NCBI GenBank assembly: GCA_030428915.1
Contig: JAUIDM010000006.1
Location: 1 to 36,147 of the forward strand
Reading direction: 5' to 3'
Length of the DNA: 36,147 bases
Source: Alphaproteobacteria bacterium
GTDB taxonomy: Bacteria; Pseudomonadota; Alphaproteobacteria; Rhodobacterales; Rhodobacteraceae
The notes under the pieces were generated by a model. The model made no database searches. It worked only from the letters and a program-made list of their open reading frames with translations, and had not been told where the DNA came from. A program made the position numbers and the translations under genes. Shown here in pieces: positions 8,796 to 18,482 of this stretch. The number at the start of each line of letters is the position of its first letter. The stretch's first letter is position 1.

Positions 8796-9980
8796 ATGAC
8801 CCCGGCGGCACGGATCGGCGCAGCCATCGAGATACTGGATCAGGTGATTGCGGGCGCCGCCGCCGAGCAGGTCCTGACCTCGTGGGGCCGATCGCACCGC
8901 TTCGCCGGGTCGGGCGACCGGGCGGCAATCCGCGATCATGTCTTCGACGCGTTGCGGTGCAAGCGGTCCTTCACGGCCCTGTCTGGGGCAGAGGTGCCTT
9001 CCGGGCGTGCCCTGATGATCGGAGCCTTGCGGGCGTCGGGCGACGATCTGGCGGCGGTGTTCAGCGGGGAGGGGCACGCACCCGCGTCCCTCAACGAAGC
9101 GGAGCGGCAATGGCTGGCGACAGCACCGACGCCCGAGGATCTGTCGGAGGCGGTGGCGATTGATTGCCCCGACTGGCTGGTGCCCGCCCTACGCCACGCG
9201 CTTGGGGAAGATTTCGCCCCGATCATGAAGGCAATGCGGGACCGCGCACCAGTTTTCCTGCGTGTCAATGCGGCCCGAACCACGCGGGACGAGGCGCAAG
9301 GAGTGCTGGCGCGCGAAGGCATCCAGACCCGGCCGCATCCTCTCGCGGAATACGCACTGGAAGTCACCGGCAACGCCCGCAAGCTGCGCAATGCGGCGGC
9401 CTATCGCGACGGTCTGGTCGAACTTCAGGACGCCAGCCCGCAAGCGGCGGTGGAGGCGCTACCGCTGCGTCCGGGGATGCGGGTTCTTGATTATTGCGCT
9501 GGCGGTGGCGGCAAGGTGCTGGCCATGGCTGCGCGGATGCCAGGGCACTACGTTGCGCATGACGCCTCGGTGCAGCGGATGCGAGATCTGCCCGAACGCG
9601 CGCGGCGCGCGGGTTCGAAGATCGAGATCAGGGACCGGGGTGGCCTGAGCCGGCAGGACTTCGATCTGGTCCTGCTCGACGTCCCTTGTTCGGGCAGCGG
9701 CACCTGGCGACGCCAGCCGGATACGAAATGGACCCTTACCCCCGAACGGCTGGAAGAACTTGTCCGGCTTCAGGCCGCGATTCTCGATCAGGCACCGGCC
9801 TACACAGCGCCAGGCGGTGTCATTGCCTACATGACCTGCTCTCTGCTGGACGCTGAGAACCGAAGCCAGATCCACGACTTTCTCAGCCGTAACGTCGGCT
9901 GGCAGTTGTCGAAGGAACGGCTCTTCACCCCGATTGAAGGCGGCGACGGGTTTTACAGCGCTCTCTTGACGCGGGCGTAG
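8796..9980 (+). CDS. RsmB/NOL1-family RNA (cytosine-5) methyltransferase
   Basis: This 394-residue protein has the Rossmann methyltransferase core of the RsmB/NSUN family that makes 5-methylcytosine in rRNA. The SAM-binding motif I is VLDYCAGGGGK. Motif IV, LLDVPCSGSGTW, holds C298, and motif VI, YMTCSLLDAEN, holds the second catalytic cysteine, C348. The N-terminal 130 residues are helical and resemble the NusB-like region of RsmB in reduced form. GGAAGG precedes the ATG by about 8 bases. Its target is probably 16S rRNA, but RsmB versus RsmF-type specificity cannot be settled by eye. A terminator-like hairpin lies 11 bases after the stop codon. Confidence 0.9.
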   Translation: MTPAARIGAAIEILDQVIAGAAAEQVLTSWGRSHRFAGSGDRAAIRDHVFDALRCKRSFTALSGAEVPSGRALMIGALRASGDDLAAVFSGEGHAPASLNEAERQWLATAPTPEDLSEAVAIDCPDWLVPALRHALGEDFAPIMKAMRDRAPVFLRVNAARTTRDEAQGVLAREGIQTRPHPLAEYALEVTGNARKLRNAAAYRDGLVELQDASPQAAVEALPLRPGMRVLDYCAGGGGKVLAMAARMPGHYVAHDASVQRMRDLPERARRAGSKIEIRDRGGLSRQDFDLVLLDVPCSGSGTWRRQPDTKWTLTPERLEELVRLQAAILDQAPAYTAPGGVIAYMTCSLLDAENRSQIHDFLSRNVGWQLSKERLFTPIEGGDGFYSALLTRA

Positions 9981-9990
9981 CGCGAGCCGT

Positions 9991-10015
9991 ACACAATTCA
10001 GGATTGTGTTTTATT
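9991..10015 (+). terminator. Terminator after the RsmB-like gene
   Basis: ACACAAT and ATTGTGT form a 7-base stem around the loop TCAGG and run into TTTTATT. The stem is AT-rich and so weak, but placement directly after the stop codon and the T-run support termination before cckA. Confidence 0.65.
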
Positions 10016-10020
10016 GTCGG

Positions 10021-10035
10021 TTAATCGCTGCTTAA
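10021..10035. promoter_or_regulatory. Full CtrA-binding site upstream of cckA
   Basis: TTAATCGCTGCTTAA is an exact TTAA-N7-TTAA match to the alphaproteobacterial CtrA consensus. It lies 50 bases upstream of the proposed cckA start and just past the preceding terminator. CckA is the kinase that phosphorylates CtrA through ChpT, so this would close a feedback loop. The match is seen; binding is inferred. Confidence 0.6.
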
Positions 10036-10084
10036 GCATTTACCGTCCGAATGCGATGTGACCGAATCTACTGGGAGTCATTTG

Positions 10085-12391
10085 GTGTCGCATCCGGCGC
10101 TTACACCGCATCCTCTGACCCGGGCCGCGCTCGTCCTGGCGCCGCGCAGCCAGTATCTGTTGGTGGCGTCGGTGCTTTGCGCCATGATAGCCTATTTCGC
10201 GACAGACCGGTTCATGGGGGCTGCGGTTCTTTCCGTCGCCGGGACTTTCGCGGTGCTGGCCGGGATCATAACGCTGCTGAATGCCAGCCATGTGCGCGCG
10301 CGGAACGATCTGCAGGTGCAGATCGCCGAATTCATCGCGCACGATGCCTCGCCGAGTTTCACCACCGATGCCGACGGCGAGATTTGCGCGCAGAACCGTG
10401 CCGCGCTGGAGCGCTTCGGCAGCCGGGGTGGTCAGACAATGACTCGCGCATTGGCCGAGGTCTTTGCCAATCCGTCGGCCGTACTCTTCCGCATGCAGAA
10501 CCGGGCCGAGGCGAATGGCGCCGCGCATGAAGACCTTGTGACGCGACGAGGCCATGTTCGTCTTGCGGTCCACCGCGTGGGCGAGACGCACTTCCTGTGG
10601 CGGCTGGAGGATATGACCGAACGCCCGATTGGTGGACGCGGGGCCGAGACGATCAGCCTGCCGATGCTGACGGTCTCGAAATCCGGTACGATCCTGTTCA
10701 TGAACGAGGCCATGCGCCGCCTGGTCGGTACCCGTGTGAAGACACTCGACAGGATCTTTAGGGACTTGCCTGTACGCTCGGGCGAGGAGCATGAGATCGA
10801 AGGGGCAGACGGTCCGGTCCGTACGCTGGTGACATCGGTGGACAGCGGCGGCGGGCGGCGCGAGATCTACCTTCTCCCCGTCGCAGAAGGGGGCGTTCAG
10901 ACCGGCGATCCGACGGCATTTGAGACCTTGCCGGTCGCGCTGATCCGGCTCGACGCAGATGGCCGCTTGCGTGAAGCCAACCGCGCTGCGCGGACGCTTC
11001 TGGGGCCGGTGGAGCCGAACACTGAACTGGCGTCGATTCTGGAAGGGCTTGGCCGCCCCATCGGCGATTGGCTGGCAGACGCCATTGCAGGCCGCAACGA
11101 CCGGCGCCCGGAAGTGCTGAAGCTGCGCAGTTCCGACAAGGATGCGTATCTGCAGGTCACGCTGACCCGGGTCCTGGATGCGGGCACGCCCGGCCTTGTC
11201 GCGGTTCTGTCGGATGCGACGCAACTCAAGACGCTGGAGGCCCAGTTCGTCCAGAGCCAGAAGATGCAGGCGATCGGCCAGTTGGCCGGGGGCGTCGCGC
11301 ATGACTTCAACAATCTGCTGACAGCGATCTCCGGCCATTGCGACCTGCTTCTTCTGCGCCATGACAGGAGCGACCCGGACTATGCGGATCTGGTTCAGAT
11401 CAATCAGAACGCCAACCGCGCGGCGAGCCTGGTGGGCCAGTTGCTCGCCTTCTCGCGCAAGCAGACGCTCAAGCTGGCGACGATCGATCTGCGTGATACC
11501 TTGTCCGACCTGACGCATCTTTTGAACCGGCTGGTGGGCGAGAAAGTGCGGCTGACCCTGACGCATGACCCGGACCTTGCACCGATCCGGGCCGACAAGC
11601 GACAGTTGGAACAGGTGATCATGAACCTTGTCGTGAATGCGCGCGATGCCATGCCGGAAGGCGGTGAGATCCGTATCGAGACGGAGACTCTGACACTCAG
11701 GGAAAGGCTGCTGCGTGACCGCGCCACGGTGGCGCCCGGCGACTATGTCGTCGTACGGGTCAGCGATGAAGGTTTCGGCATTGCGCCCGAACAACTGCCT
11801 AAGATATTCGAGCCGTTTTTCACGACCAAACGGCAGGGCGAGGGCACGGGCCTTGGCCTGTCGACCGCCTATGGCATCATCAAGCAGACTGGCGGTTTCA
11901 TCTTCTGTGACAGCGTCCCAGGGCAGGGCACGACCTTTACACTCTACTTTCCCGCGTATCACCAGGTTGATGAGGCCGAGCCTGATCCGGTGCCGAAAGC
12001 CGCACCGCGGCGCGCGCCCGTCTCTGGCGAGGGCGTCGTTCTGCTGGTGGAGGATGAGGCCCCGGTGCGTGCTTTTGCGAGCCGCGCCTTGCGGATGCGC
12101 GGTTATACGGTGATCGAGGCCGAAAACGCCGAAGAGGCGCTGAAGACGCTGGAAGACAAGTCGTTGGCGGTCGATGTGTTCGTGACCGACGTGATCATGC
12201 CGGGGATGGATGGTCCGTCATGGGTGCGGATGGCGCTGAAACAGCGCCCGAACACGCGTGTGGTCTTTGTATCGGGCTATTCCGAGGAAAGCCTGAGCCA
12301 GACCCGCGACAGTATTCCCAATTCGGTATTTCTGCCGAAACCCTTTTCGCTCAGCGAGTTGACGGCAACGGTGCAGGGCCAGCTTCACTGA
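10085..12391 (+). CDS. cckA: Hybrid sensor histidine kinase CckA
   Basis: This is a hybrid kinase of about 768 residues. Two membrane segments lie near residues 21-63, followed by two PAS-like regions. The HisKA domain has H406 in GGVAHDFNNLLTA. The HATPase domain shows NLVVNARDAMPEGG, DEGFGIAPE and GTGLGLSTAYG. A C-terminal receiver domain (VLLVEDEAPVR...) has D702 in VTDVIMPGMDG as phosphoacceptor. The HDFNNLLTAI motif, two N-terminal membrane spans and the fused receiver are characteristic of CckA, which feeds phosphate through ChpT to CtrA. I chose GTG at 10085 because GGGAG lies 7 bases before it; GTG at 10058 gives nine more residues but has no such site. An exact CtrA site lies upstream. 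Confidence 0.92.
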   Translation: MSHPALTPHPLTRAALVLAPRSQYLLVASVLCAMIAYFATDRFMGAAVLSVAGTFAVLAGIITLLNASHVRARNDLQVQIAEFIAHDASPSFTTDADGEICAQNRAALERFGSRGGQTMTRALAEVFANPSAVLFRMQNRAEANGAAHEDLVTRRGHVRLAVHRVGETHFLWRLEDMTERPIGGRGAETISLPMLTVSKSGTILFMNEAMRRLVGTRVKTLDRIFRDLPVRSGEEHEIEGADGPVRTLVTSVDSGGGRREIYLLPVAEGGVQTGDPTAFETLPVALIRLDADGRLREANRAARTLLGPVEPNTELASILEGLGRPIGDWLADAIAGRNDRRPEVLKLRSSDKDAYLQVTLTRVLDAGTPGLVAVLSDATQLKTLEAQFVQSQKMQAIGQLAGGVAHDFNNLLTAISGHCDLLLLRHDRSDPDYADLVQINQNANRAASLVGQLLAFSRKQTLKLATIDLRDTLSDLTHLLNRLVGEKVRLTLTHDPDLAPIRADKRQLEQVIMNLVVNARDAMPEGGEIRIETETLTLRERLLRDRATVAPGDYVVVRVSDEGFGIAPEQLPKIFEPFFTTKRQGEGTGLGLSTAYGIIKQTGGFIFCDSVPGQGTTFTLYFPAYHQVDEAEPDPVPKAAPRRAPVSGEGVVLLVEDEAPVRAFASRALRMRGYTVIEAENAEEALKTLEDKSLAVDVFVTDVIMPGMDGPSWVRMALKQRPNTRVVFVSGYSEESLSQTRDSIPNSVFLPKPFSLSELTATVQGQLH

Positions 12392-12456
12392 GCACGCAAA
12401 CTTTCGCTCCGTCGGCTGCGGATGCCGTTCGGCCAGAGGCCGCCAAGACAGCACCT

Positions 12457-12475
12457 CCGGTAACTTGGGTACCGG
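12457..12475. repeat. Hairpin between convergent cckA and sulfotransferase genes
   Basis: CCGGTA and TACCGG enclose a 7-base loop immediately after the sulfotransferase stop codon and 66 bases past cckA. No T-run follows on either strand, so this is only a possible terminator. Confidence 0.35.
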
Positions 12476-13081
12476 TCAGAGCGCCGCTACGGGCTTAAGC
12501 GAGTCATAGAGCGCAAAATCGCGTGCATATTCGGTGACCAGCCGCGTTCGCATCGCCGGAGCCAGATCGAGCGAGCCTGCCGGCGAAACATTGAGCCGAG
12601 GCAGGGAGATTTCACAATCCAGCCGGTCTTCGAGAAAGGAGACGAATCCGCCCATGTCGTCGTAACGGAAGATGCGGTCGACGCCGGGCCCCTTCTCGGG
12701 AACCAGAAACCGGCTTTGGTGGCCGACGCGGGCGAAATCCGGCTGCGGATCGGAAAGGTAGCCTTCGACGAAGGTGTTGAAGCTCATGCCAGCGGTACTG
12801 CGCTCTGCCTGGACTTCGTCACCGCGCTGGCGGTAACGGTACCAGCTGCCCAGCCAGTCCAGCGGTTCGCGCATGACCGCCACAACCAGGAAATCCTCGT
12901 CCGCTGCCTTGGCCAGATAGGGCGCGATATGGCGCCAGTAGCGCCCGGCGGAGGTGTGCTTCAACTCGGGCGGGCGCTGGATGATGACACTGGCAAGCGG
13001 CTCCAATGCGGCTTCGACAGCCGTCGATCCGGTCTTGGGGGTGGCCAGATAAACCAGCCTTTGCTTCCAGAAAACCAGCAT
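12476..13081 (-). CDS. Sulfotransferase-family protein
   Basis: This 201-residue protein begins [20 protein letters not shown]. The PKTGST loop at residues 15-20 matches the 5'-phosphosulfate-binding loop of PAPS-dependent sulfotransferases, and [15 protein letters not shown] matches the second (3'-phosphate) binding motif. It is shorter than many family members but looks intact. The acceptor is unknown; carbohydrate or small-molecule acceptors are both possible. It sits alone on the minus strand between cckA and recA, converging with the former and diverging from the latter. Confidence 0.82.
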   Translation of the reverse strand: MLVFWKQRLVYLATPKTGSTAVEAALEPLASVIIQRPPELKHTSAGRYWRHIAPYLAKAADEDFLVVAVMREPLDWLGSWYRYRQRGDEVQAERSTAGMSFNTFVEGYLSDPQPDFARVGHQSRFLVPEKGPGVDRIFRYDDMGGFVSFLEDRLDCEISLPRLNVSPAGSLDLAPAMRTRLVTEYARDFALYDSLKPVAAL

Positions 13082-13182
13082 GGAGAACCCTTTTCACGCT
13101 GCGTCCGACCTTTTTGCGCATGCGTTAACTAAAGATTTACCTGAAGGAGAAAAAGTCGATTTTAGGAAAATTGGGTTGATCT

Positions 13183-13197
13183 GTTCGCTTTTTGATC
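13183..13197. promoter_or_regulatory. LexA box 1 of recA (GTTC-N7-GATC)
   Basis: GTTCGCTTTTTGATC matches the GTTC-N7-GATC motif described for LexA at the Rhodobacter sphaeroides recA promoter. It lies 78-92 bases upstream of the recA ATG, just downstream of a possible -35 element TTGATC (13176-13181), so bound LexA would cover the promoter. Confidence 0.75.
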
Positions 13198-13209
13198 TCA
13201 TAAGAATGA

Positions 13210-13224
13210 GAACAAGAGGCGAAC
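13210..13224. promoter_or_regulatory. LexA box 2 of recA (GAAC-N7-GAAC)
   Basis: GAACAAGAGGCGAAC is an exact match, in reverse orientation, to the alphaproteobacterial SOS box GTTC-N7-GTTC. It is the inverted partner of box 1: the stretch 13182-13225 forms one long inverted repeat with a 4-base centre. Confidence 0.75.
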
Positions 13225-13274
13225 ACAGGCGAAGATTGCCGCGCCCTACCGGGTGTGAAATAAGGAAGCAGAAC

Positions 13275-14351
13275 ATGGCGACAGCGGACCTTCTGAGCAT
13301 GAACGACAAGCGGAGTGCGGACAAGCAAAAGGCGCTCGACAGTGCGCTCGCACAGATCGAACGGCAGTTCGGCAAGGGCTCCATCATGAAGCTCGGCGCG
13401 GACAATCCCGTGATGGAGATCGAGGCGACCTCGACCGGGTCGCTCGGCCTCGATATCGCACTCGGCATTGGCGGTTTGCCGAAGGGACGTGTGATTGAGA
13501 TCTATGGCCCGGAAAGCTCCGGCAAGACGACGCTTACGCTGCATGCGGTGGCCGAGGAGCAGAAGAAGGGCGGCGTCTGCGCCTTCGTCGATGCCGAACA
13601 CGCGCTTGACCCGCAATATGCCAAGAAGCTGGGCGTCAACCTTGACGAGCTTCTGATCTCGCAGCCAGATACGGGCGAACAGGCGCTGGAGATCGTCGAT
13701 ACGCTGGTGCGGTCGGGCGCGGTCAGCCTCGTCGTGGTCGACTCGGTCGCGGCGCTCACGCCGAAATCCGAACTGGAAGGCGACATGGGCGATTCGAGCG
13801 TCGGTGTGCATGCAAGGCTGATGAGCCAGGCGATGCGCAAGCTGACCTCGTCGATCAGCCGCTCGAACTGCATGGTGATTTTCATCAACCAGATCCGCAT
13901 GAAGATCGGCGTGATGTTCGGCAGCCCGGAAACCACAACGGGCGGCAATGCGCTTAAATTCTATGCCTCCGTCCGCCTCGATATCCGCCGCATCGGCGCG
14001 ATCAAGGACCGCGACGAGGTGGTGGGCAATACGACACGCGTCAAGGTCGTGAAGAACAAGGTTGCCCCGCCGTTCAAGCAGGTCGAGTTCGACATCATGT
14101 ATGGCGAGGGCATCTCCAAGACCGGCGAACTGATTGATCTGGGCGTCAAGGCCGGTGTCGTTGAAAAGTCCGGCGCCTGGTATTCCTACGGCGACGAACG
14201 CATCGGTCAGGGACGCGAAAACGCCAAGCAGTTCCTGAAGGACAATCCCGATATCGCCTGGCAGATCGAGGACAAGATCCGGGCGAGCCACGGGCTCGAC
14301 TTCGGATCGTCGGATGAGGAAGGGCCCGGCGACGAGGTCATGGAGGCCTGA
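13275..14351 (+). CDS. recA: Recombinase RecA
   Basis: This 358-residue protein is full-length RecA, the DNA strand-exchange ATPase that also triggers LexA self-cleavage in the SOS response. Walker A is GPESSGKT at residues 78-85; [14 protein letters not shown] gives the Walker B region, followed by loop 1 and the [22 protein letters not shown] loop 2 region. It ends with an acidic tail ([14 protein letters not shown]). AAGGA lies 7 bases before the ATG at 13275. The longer open frame upstream crosses the LexA boxes and is not coding. Expression is very probably LexA-repressed. RecA is also required to integrate DNA delivered by gene transfer agents, relevant to cckA and the gafA-like gene nearby. 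Confidence 0.98.
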   Translation: MATADLLSMNDKRSADKQKALDSALAQIERQFGKGSIMKLGADNPVMEIEATSTGSLGLDIALGIGGLPKGRVIEIYGPESSGKTTLTLHAVAEEQKKGGVCAFVDAEHALDPQYAKKLGVNLDELLISQPDTGEQALEIVDTLVRSGAVSLVVVDSVAALTPKSELEGDMGDSSVGVHARLMSQAMRKLTSSISRSNCMVIFINQIRMKIGVMFGSPETTTGGNALKFYASVRLDIRRIGAIKDRDEVVGNTTRVKVVKNKVAPPFKQVEFDIMYGEGISKTGELIDLGVKAGVVEKSGAWYSYGDERIGQGRENAKQFLKDNPDIAWQIEDKIRASHGLDFGSSDEEGPGDEVMEA

Positions 14352-14437
14352 CACCAAAATGTTGCCCTGAGGCGCATCGACGATATCATGACGGCGTGGA
14401 CAGGCTTGTCCGCGCCGTTGTTTGCTTGGGGGAACAG

Positions 14438-14797
14438 ATGGGGGCATACGAAGCCATAGCCGCGGTTGTTGCGGACTACGTAACGGGAATGGCTCGGGGA
14501 GATGGGGCACTGCTCCGCGGCGCCTTTCATACGAAGGCCGCCTCAATCGGTCATTTCGATGGCGGGCTTGAATGGGCAAGTGTCGAAGAGTTCATTGCGA
14601 CCTGCGAAATTGAGGCGATCGACGCCGATGCTCCGGTTCCGCCTTATGAGATCGAGTCGATTGCGATTGCCGGAGATACGGCGATTGTGCGGGTGCACGA
14701 TGTATGGGCAGGGCTCAATTTCCGTGACACGCTGTCCCTTCTTAAGCAGGAAGGCCGCTGGCAGATCGTCTCAAAGGTCTTTCTGCACCTTAGCTGA
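14438..14797 (+). CDS. NTF2/SnoaL-like fold protein
   Basis: This is a 119-residue protein with the alternating helix and strand pattern of NTF2-like small cone-shaped proteins: an N-terminal helix (YEAIAAVVADYVTGMARGDGALLRGAFH), a central GHFDGG segment, then paired strands (TAIVRVHDVWAGLNFRDTLSLLKQEGRWQIVSKVFLHL). Such proteins are often annotated as lumazine-binding-like or nuclear transport factor 2 family and vary greatly in activity. GGGGGA lies 5 bases before the ATG at 14438. It follows recA by 86 bases and precedes alaS by 91 bases. Function is not predictable. Confidence 0.8.
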   Translation: MGAYEAIAAVVADYVTGMARGDGALLRGAFHTKAASIGHFDGGLEWASVEEFIATCEIEAIDADAPVPPYEIESIAIAGDTAIVRVHDVWAGLNFRDTLSLLKQEGRWQIVSKVFLHLS

Positions 14798-14888
14798 ACG
14801 CGATGCTGCACTGCAGGAATATGGACACGGGGGCCGACAAGGGCTAACACGCCAAGGCTGATCCCTTCCGCCCCACGAGGCCCGCCCG

Positions 14889-17552
14889 ATGTCCAGCCTG
14901 AACGATATCCGCTCCACCTTCCTCGACTACTTCCGGCGCAACGATCACCGGATCGTCGACAGCTCGCCGCTGGTGCCACGCAACGACCCGACGCTGATGT
15001 TTACCAACTCGGGCATGGTGCAGTTCAAGAACCTCTTCACCGGGGTGGAGACGCGGGATTATGTGCGCGCCTCGACCAGCCAGAAATGCGTGCGCGCGGG
15101 CGGCAAGCACAATGACCTCGACAATGTCGGCTATACCGCACGGCACCATACTTTCTTTGAAATGCTGGGGAATTTCAGCTTCGGCGACTACTTCAAATCC
15201 GAAGCGATCCCCTTTGCCTGGGAACTTCTGACCAAGGATTTTGGCCTGAACAAAGACAAGCTGCTGGTCACGGTCTATCACACCGATGACGAGGCGGCGG
15301 GGATCTGGAAGAAGGTTGCCGGGCTGTCGGATGACCGCATCATCCGCATTCCCACCGACGACAATTTCTGGCGCATGGGGCCGACCGGACCCTGTGGCCC
15401 CTGCACCGAGATCTTCTATGACCACGGGCCGAGCATCTGGGGCGGCCCTCCGGGCTCGGCCGAGGAGGATGGCGACCGCTTCATCGAGATCTGGAACCTC
15501 GTCTTCATGCAGAACGAGCAGTTCGAAGACGGCTCGATGCGCGCACTCGACATGCAGTCGATCGATACCGGTATGGGTCTGGAACGGATCGGTGCGCTGT
15601 TGCAGGGCAAGCACGACAACTACGACACCGATCTGATGCGGAGCCTCATCGAAGCCTCGGCGCATGGTACCTCGACCGATCCCGACGGTCCGGGCAAGGT
15701 GCATCACCGGGTCATCGCCGACCATCTACGCTCCACCTCGTTCCTGATCGCCGACGGGGTGATGCCGTCGAATGAGGGGCGCGGCTATGTGCTGCGGCGC
15801 ATCATGCGGCGCGCGATGCGGCATGCACATCTGCTTGGCGCGCAGGACCCACTGATGCACCGGCTCGTGCCGGCGCTTGTCCGGCAGATGGGCGCGGCCT
15901 ATCCGGAGCTGACCCGCGCCCAGTCTCTCATCGAAGAAACGCTGAAGCTGGAGGAGACACGTTTCAAGCAGACGCTGGACCGTGGCCTGAGGCTGCTCGA
16001 CGACGAACTCGGCAGGCTCGGCGAAGGCCAGCCGCTGCCCGGTGCTGCGGCCTTCAAGCTTTACGACACCTACGGTTTCCCCCTCGACCTCACGCAGGAC
16101 GCGTTGCGCGAAAAGGGCCGCGTGGTTGATGTCGAGGGCTTCGACCACGCGATGCAGGAGCAGAAGGCCAAGGCGCGCGCAGCCTGGGCGGGGTCGGGAG
16201 AGACCCAGGATGCCACGATCTGGTATGACCTTGCCGAAAAGCACGGGGGAACCGAGTTCCTCGGCTACGATACCGAGACGGCGGAGGGACAGATCCTCGC
16301 GCTGGTCGCGGATGGCAAGGAAACCGGAGCGGCCGCGAGTGGCGTAAAAGTGCAGGTCGTCGTCAACCAGACGCCCTTTTATGCCGAAAGCGGCGGTCAG
16401 GTCGGCGATAGCGGCCTGATACGCACCGATACTGGCATGGCCACCGTGACCGATACCAGGAAATCGGCGGGCGTCTTCATCCACATCGCTGAGGTGACAG
16501 AGGGCGAGATCGCGCGCGGCCAGCCCGCAAAGCTGGAAGTGGCCCATGCCCGCCGGACAGCGATCCGCGCAAACCACTCCGCGACCCACCTTCTGCACGA
16601 GGCGCTTCGCAAGGCGCTCGGGTCCCATGTCGCTCAGCGCGGCTCGCTGAATGCCGAGGACCGGCTCAGGTTCGATTTCAGCCACTCAAAGGCGCTCAGC
16701 CTTGAGGAATTGGCAGGGGTCGAGGCCGAGGTGAACGCATATATCCGTCAGAACGCGCCCGTCGAGACGAGGATCATGACGCCGGATGATGCGCGAAACC
16801 TCGGGGCGCAGGCGCTGTTCGGTGAGAAGTACGGGGATGAGGTGCGCGTCGTCTCGATGGGCCGTGAGGCCGGGTCGGGCAAGGGGGGCGATGGGGCGAC
16901 ATACTCGATTGAGCTTTGCGGCGGCACGCATGTGAGGCGGACCGGCGATATCGGTGCCTTCGTCACGCTGGGTGACAGCGCCTCTTCCGCGGGGGTGCGC
17001 CGGATCGAGGCTCTTACCGGGCAAGCCGCACTTGATTATCTGCGCGCGCAGGATCACCGACTGGCCGAGGTGGCGCTGACGCTGAAGGCGCAGGCCGCCG
17101 ACGTCCCGGCGCGGGTAAGGGCGCTGATGGACGAACGCAAGGCTCTGACCAACGAAGTCGCGCAACTGCGGCGCGAACTGGCGATGGGCGGTGGGGCATC
17201 GGGCGCTGCTGCGGATCGCGAGGTCAACGGCATCAAGTTCCTGCCGCAAGTCGTCTCGGGCGTCTCGGGCAAGGACCTGCCCGCATTGGTCGATGAGTTG
17301 AAGACCCGCGTCGGGTCGGGCGTCGTTCTGGTTGTGGCCGATACCGGCGGCAAGGCGGCGGTGGCGGCGGGTGTCACACAGGACCTGACCGGACGCCTCT
17401 CTGCCGTCGATATCGTCAAGGCAGCAGCCGAGGCGCTTGGCGGCAAGGGCGGTGGCGGACGGCCCGATATGGCGCAGGCAGGCGGTGCGGATGCGTCGAA
17501 AGCCGATGACGCCGTCAAGGCCGCCGAAGCCGTGATTGGAGGGATGAAATGA
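14889..17552 (+). CDS. alaS: Alanyl-tRNA synthetase
   Basis: This 887-residue protein is full-length AlaRS. The aminoacylation domain fills the first 440 residues ([37 protein letters not shown]). The editing domain shows the metal-binding [12 protein letters not shown] and CGGTHV motifs, and a C-Ala domain with coiled coil and Gly-rich tail follows. It charges tRNA-Ala and clears mischarged Ser and Gly. GAGG lies 8 bases before the ATG. The stop codon overlaps the next gene's ATG (ATGA), so a DUF1330 protein is translated from the same message, and a MOSC protein follows that. Confidence 0.98.
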   Translation: MSSLNDIRSTFLDYFRRNDHRIVDSSPLVPRNDPTLMFTNSGMVQFKNLFTGVETRDYVRASTSQKCVRAGGKHNDLDNVGYTARHHTFFEMLGNFSFGDYFKSEAIPFAWELLTKDFGLNKDKLLVTVYHTDDEAAGIWKKVAGLSDDRIIRIPTDDNFWRMGPTGPCGPCTEIFYDHGPSIWGGPPGSAEEDGDRFIEIWNLVFMQNEQFEDGSMRALDMQSIDTGMGLERIGALLQGKHDNYDTDLMRSLIEASAHGTSTDPDGPGKVHHRVIADHLRSTSFLIADGVMPSNEGRGYVLRRIMRRAMRHAHLLGAQDPLMHRLVPALVRQMGAAYPELTRAQSLIEETLKLEETRFKQTLDRGLRLLDDELGRLGEGQPLPGAAAFKLYDTYGFPLDLTQDALREKGRVVDVEGFDHAMQEQKAKARAAWAGSGETQDATIWYDLAEKHGGTEFLGYDTETAEGQILALVADGKETGAAASGVKVQVVVNQTPFYAESGGQVGDSGLIRTDTGMATVTDTRKSAGVFIHIAEVTEGEIARGQPAKLEVAHARRTAIRANHSATHLLHEALRKALGSHVAQRGSLNAEDRLRFDFSHSKALSLEELAGVEAEVNAYIRQNAPVETRIMTPDDARNLGAQALFGEKYGDEVRVVSMGREAGSGKGGDGATYSIELCGGTHVRRTGDIGAFVTLGDSASSAGVRRIEALTGQAALDYLRAQDHRLAEVALTLKAQAADVPARVRALMDERKALTNEVAQLRRELAMGGGASGAAADREVNGIKFLPQVVSGVSGKDLPALVDELKTRVGSGVVLVVADTGGKAAVAAGVTQDLTGRLSAVDIVKAAAEALGGKGGGGRPDMAQAGGADASKADDAVKAAEAVIGGMK

Positions 17553-17845
17553 GCGAAATCAAATCCGCACTCTGGATCGCGCATGTGACGGTGACTGACG
17601 CCGAGGCCTACGGCAAATACGCTGCGGCCGCCGGTCCGGCGATAGCCAAGCATGGCGGCGTGTTTCTTGCCCGTGGCGGGCGTTACGTGCAGCTCGAGGG
17701 CAATGACCGCCCGCGCAATGTCGTGGCGCGCTTTCCGTCGCTGGAGGCAGCGGTCGAGTGTTATCACAGCGCCGAGTATCAGGCGGCGCTTGCCCATGCG
17801 AAAGGGGCGTCCGAACGTGACCTGATGGTGGTCGAGGAAGCCTGA
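17549..17845 (+). CDS. DUF1330-family protein
   Basis: This 98-residue protein matches the small DUF1330 (dimeric alpha-beta barrel) family: [24 protein letters not shown] at the front, GGVFLARGG in the middle and the closing [19 protein letters not shown]...[10 protein letters not shown]. Its ATG overlaps the alaS stop by four bases and has GGAGGG 5 bases upstream within alaS, so translation is coupled. No activity is established for the family. The gene overlaps the next one by a single base (TGATG). Confidence 0.9.
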   Translation: MSEIKSALWIAHVTVTDAEAYGKYAAAAGPAIAKHGGVFLARGGRYVQLEGNDRPRNVVARFPSLEAAVECYHSAEYQAALAHAKGASERDLMVVEEA

Positions 17846-18333
17846 TGGCAAATCTTGCCCGGCTTCTGGCGACGCATGCCGGGGCAGGGCGGGTGATTTG
17901 GATCGGGCTCCGCCCCGAAAGGCTGGCCGACCCGATCGCCGTATCCGAAGCCGAGGTGACAGAGGCCGGGCTTGCGGGCGATCATGCCCGCGTTGGTCGG
18001 CGGGCCCTTACGCTCATCCAGGCCGAACATCTACCCGCGATAGCGGCTCTCTGCCGCCGGGATCACGTCGCGCCGGAACTTCTGCGTCGCAATATCGTGA
18101 TCGCAGGGATCAACCTGACTGCGCTTCGCCATTCGCGACTGGTGATCGGCAGTGCCGAAATCGCCATCACCGGCCCGTGTCCGCCCTGTTCGCGGATGGA
18201 AAGGGCGCTCGGAACGGGCGGGTACAACGCGATGCGTGGTCATGGCGGCTGGTATGCGGAGGTGCTGAGGCCGGGGCGGATCGCGGTGGGTGACGCGGTC
18301 AGGGTTTTTGCAGTGGAACCGCCTGATGCATGA
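17845..18333 (+). CDS. MOSC-domain protein
   Basis: This 162-residue protein has the MOSC (molybdenum cofactor sulfurase C-terminal) pattern: an opening GRVIWIGLRP strand, then EAGLAGDHAR, RNIVIAGINL, and the segment GPCPPCSRME with conserved cysteines, where a sulfur-carrying or metal-binding Cys is expected. MOSC proteins handle the molybdenum cofactor or transfer sulfur to it; the exact job of small stand-alone members such as YiiM-type proteins varies. It overlaps DUF1330 by one base and ends the alaS transcript unit. Confidence 0.88.
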   Translation: MANLARLLATHAGAGRVIWIGLRPERLADPIAVSEAEVTEAGLAGDHARVGRRALTLIQAEHLPAIAALCRRDHVAPELLRRNIVIAGINLTALRHSRLVIGSAEIAITGPCPPCSRMERALGTGGYNAMRGHGGWYAEVLRPGRIAVGDAVRVFAVEPPDA

Positions 18334-18482
18334 CGGCGTCCCACCCTCTGATACAACGCGCATGAAATCTGTCGATATCCGGCGCGTATCGTTTTAAATT
18401 GGGGTAATCTTAACGAGGCGTGCGCCAGACTTTCGCGATCGTGGCGGGAGCGGCATCACCGCCCGCGAACCGAGGCGAGAGC

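Noticed and set aside
10040-11962. 640-residue open frame on the minus strand opposite cckA
   Set aside because: It is a shadow of the GC-rich cckA reading frame, with Arg/Gln/His-rich low-complexity composition and no recognisable domain or ribosome-binding site.
13125-13140. TTAA-N7-TTTAC upstream of recA as a CtrA site
   Set aside because: It has a mismatch in a core half-site and lies far from the recA start, next to clear LexA boxes; it could be chance.
13137-14579. 480-residue minus-strand frame opposite recA
   Set aside because: It is antisense to recA and its promoter, with no family features.
15726-16685. 319-residue minus-strand frame opposite alaS
   Set aside because: It is antisense shadow coding within alaS.
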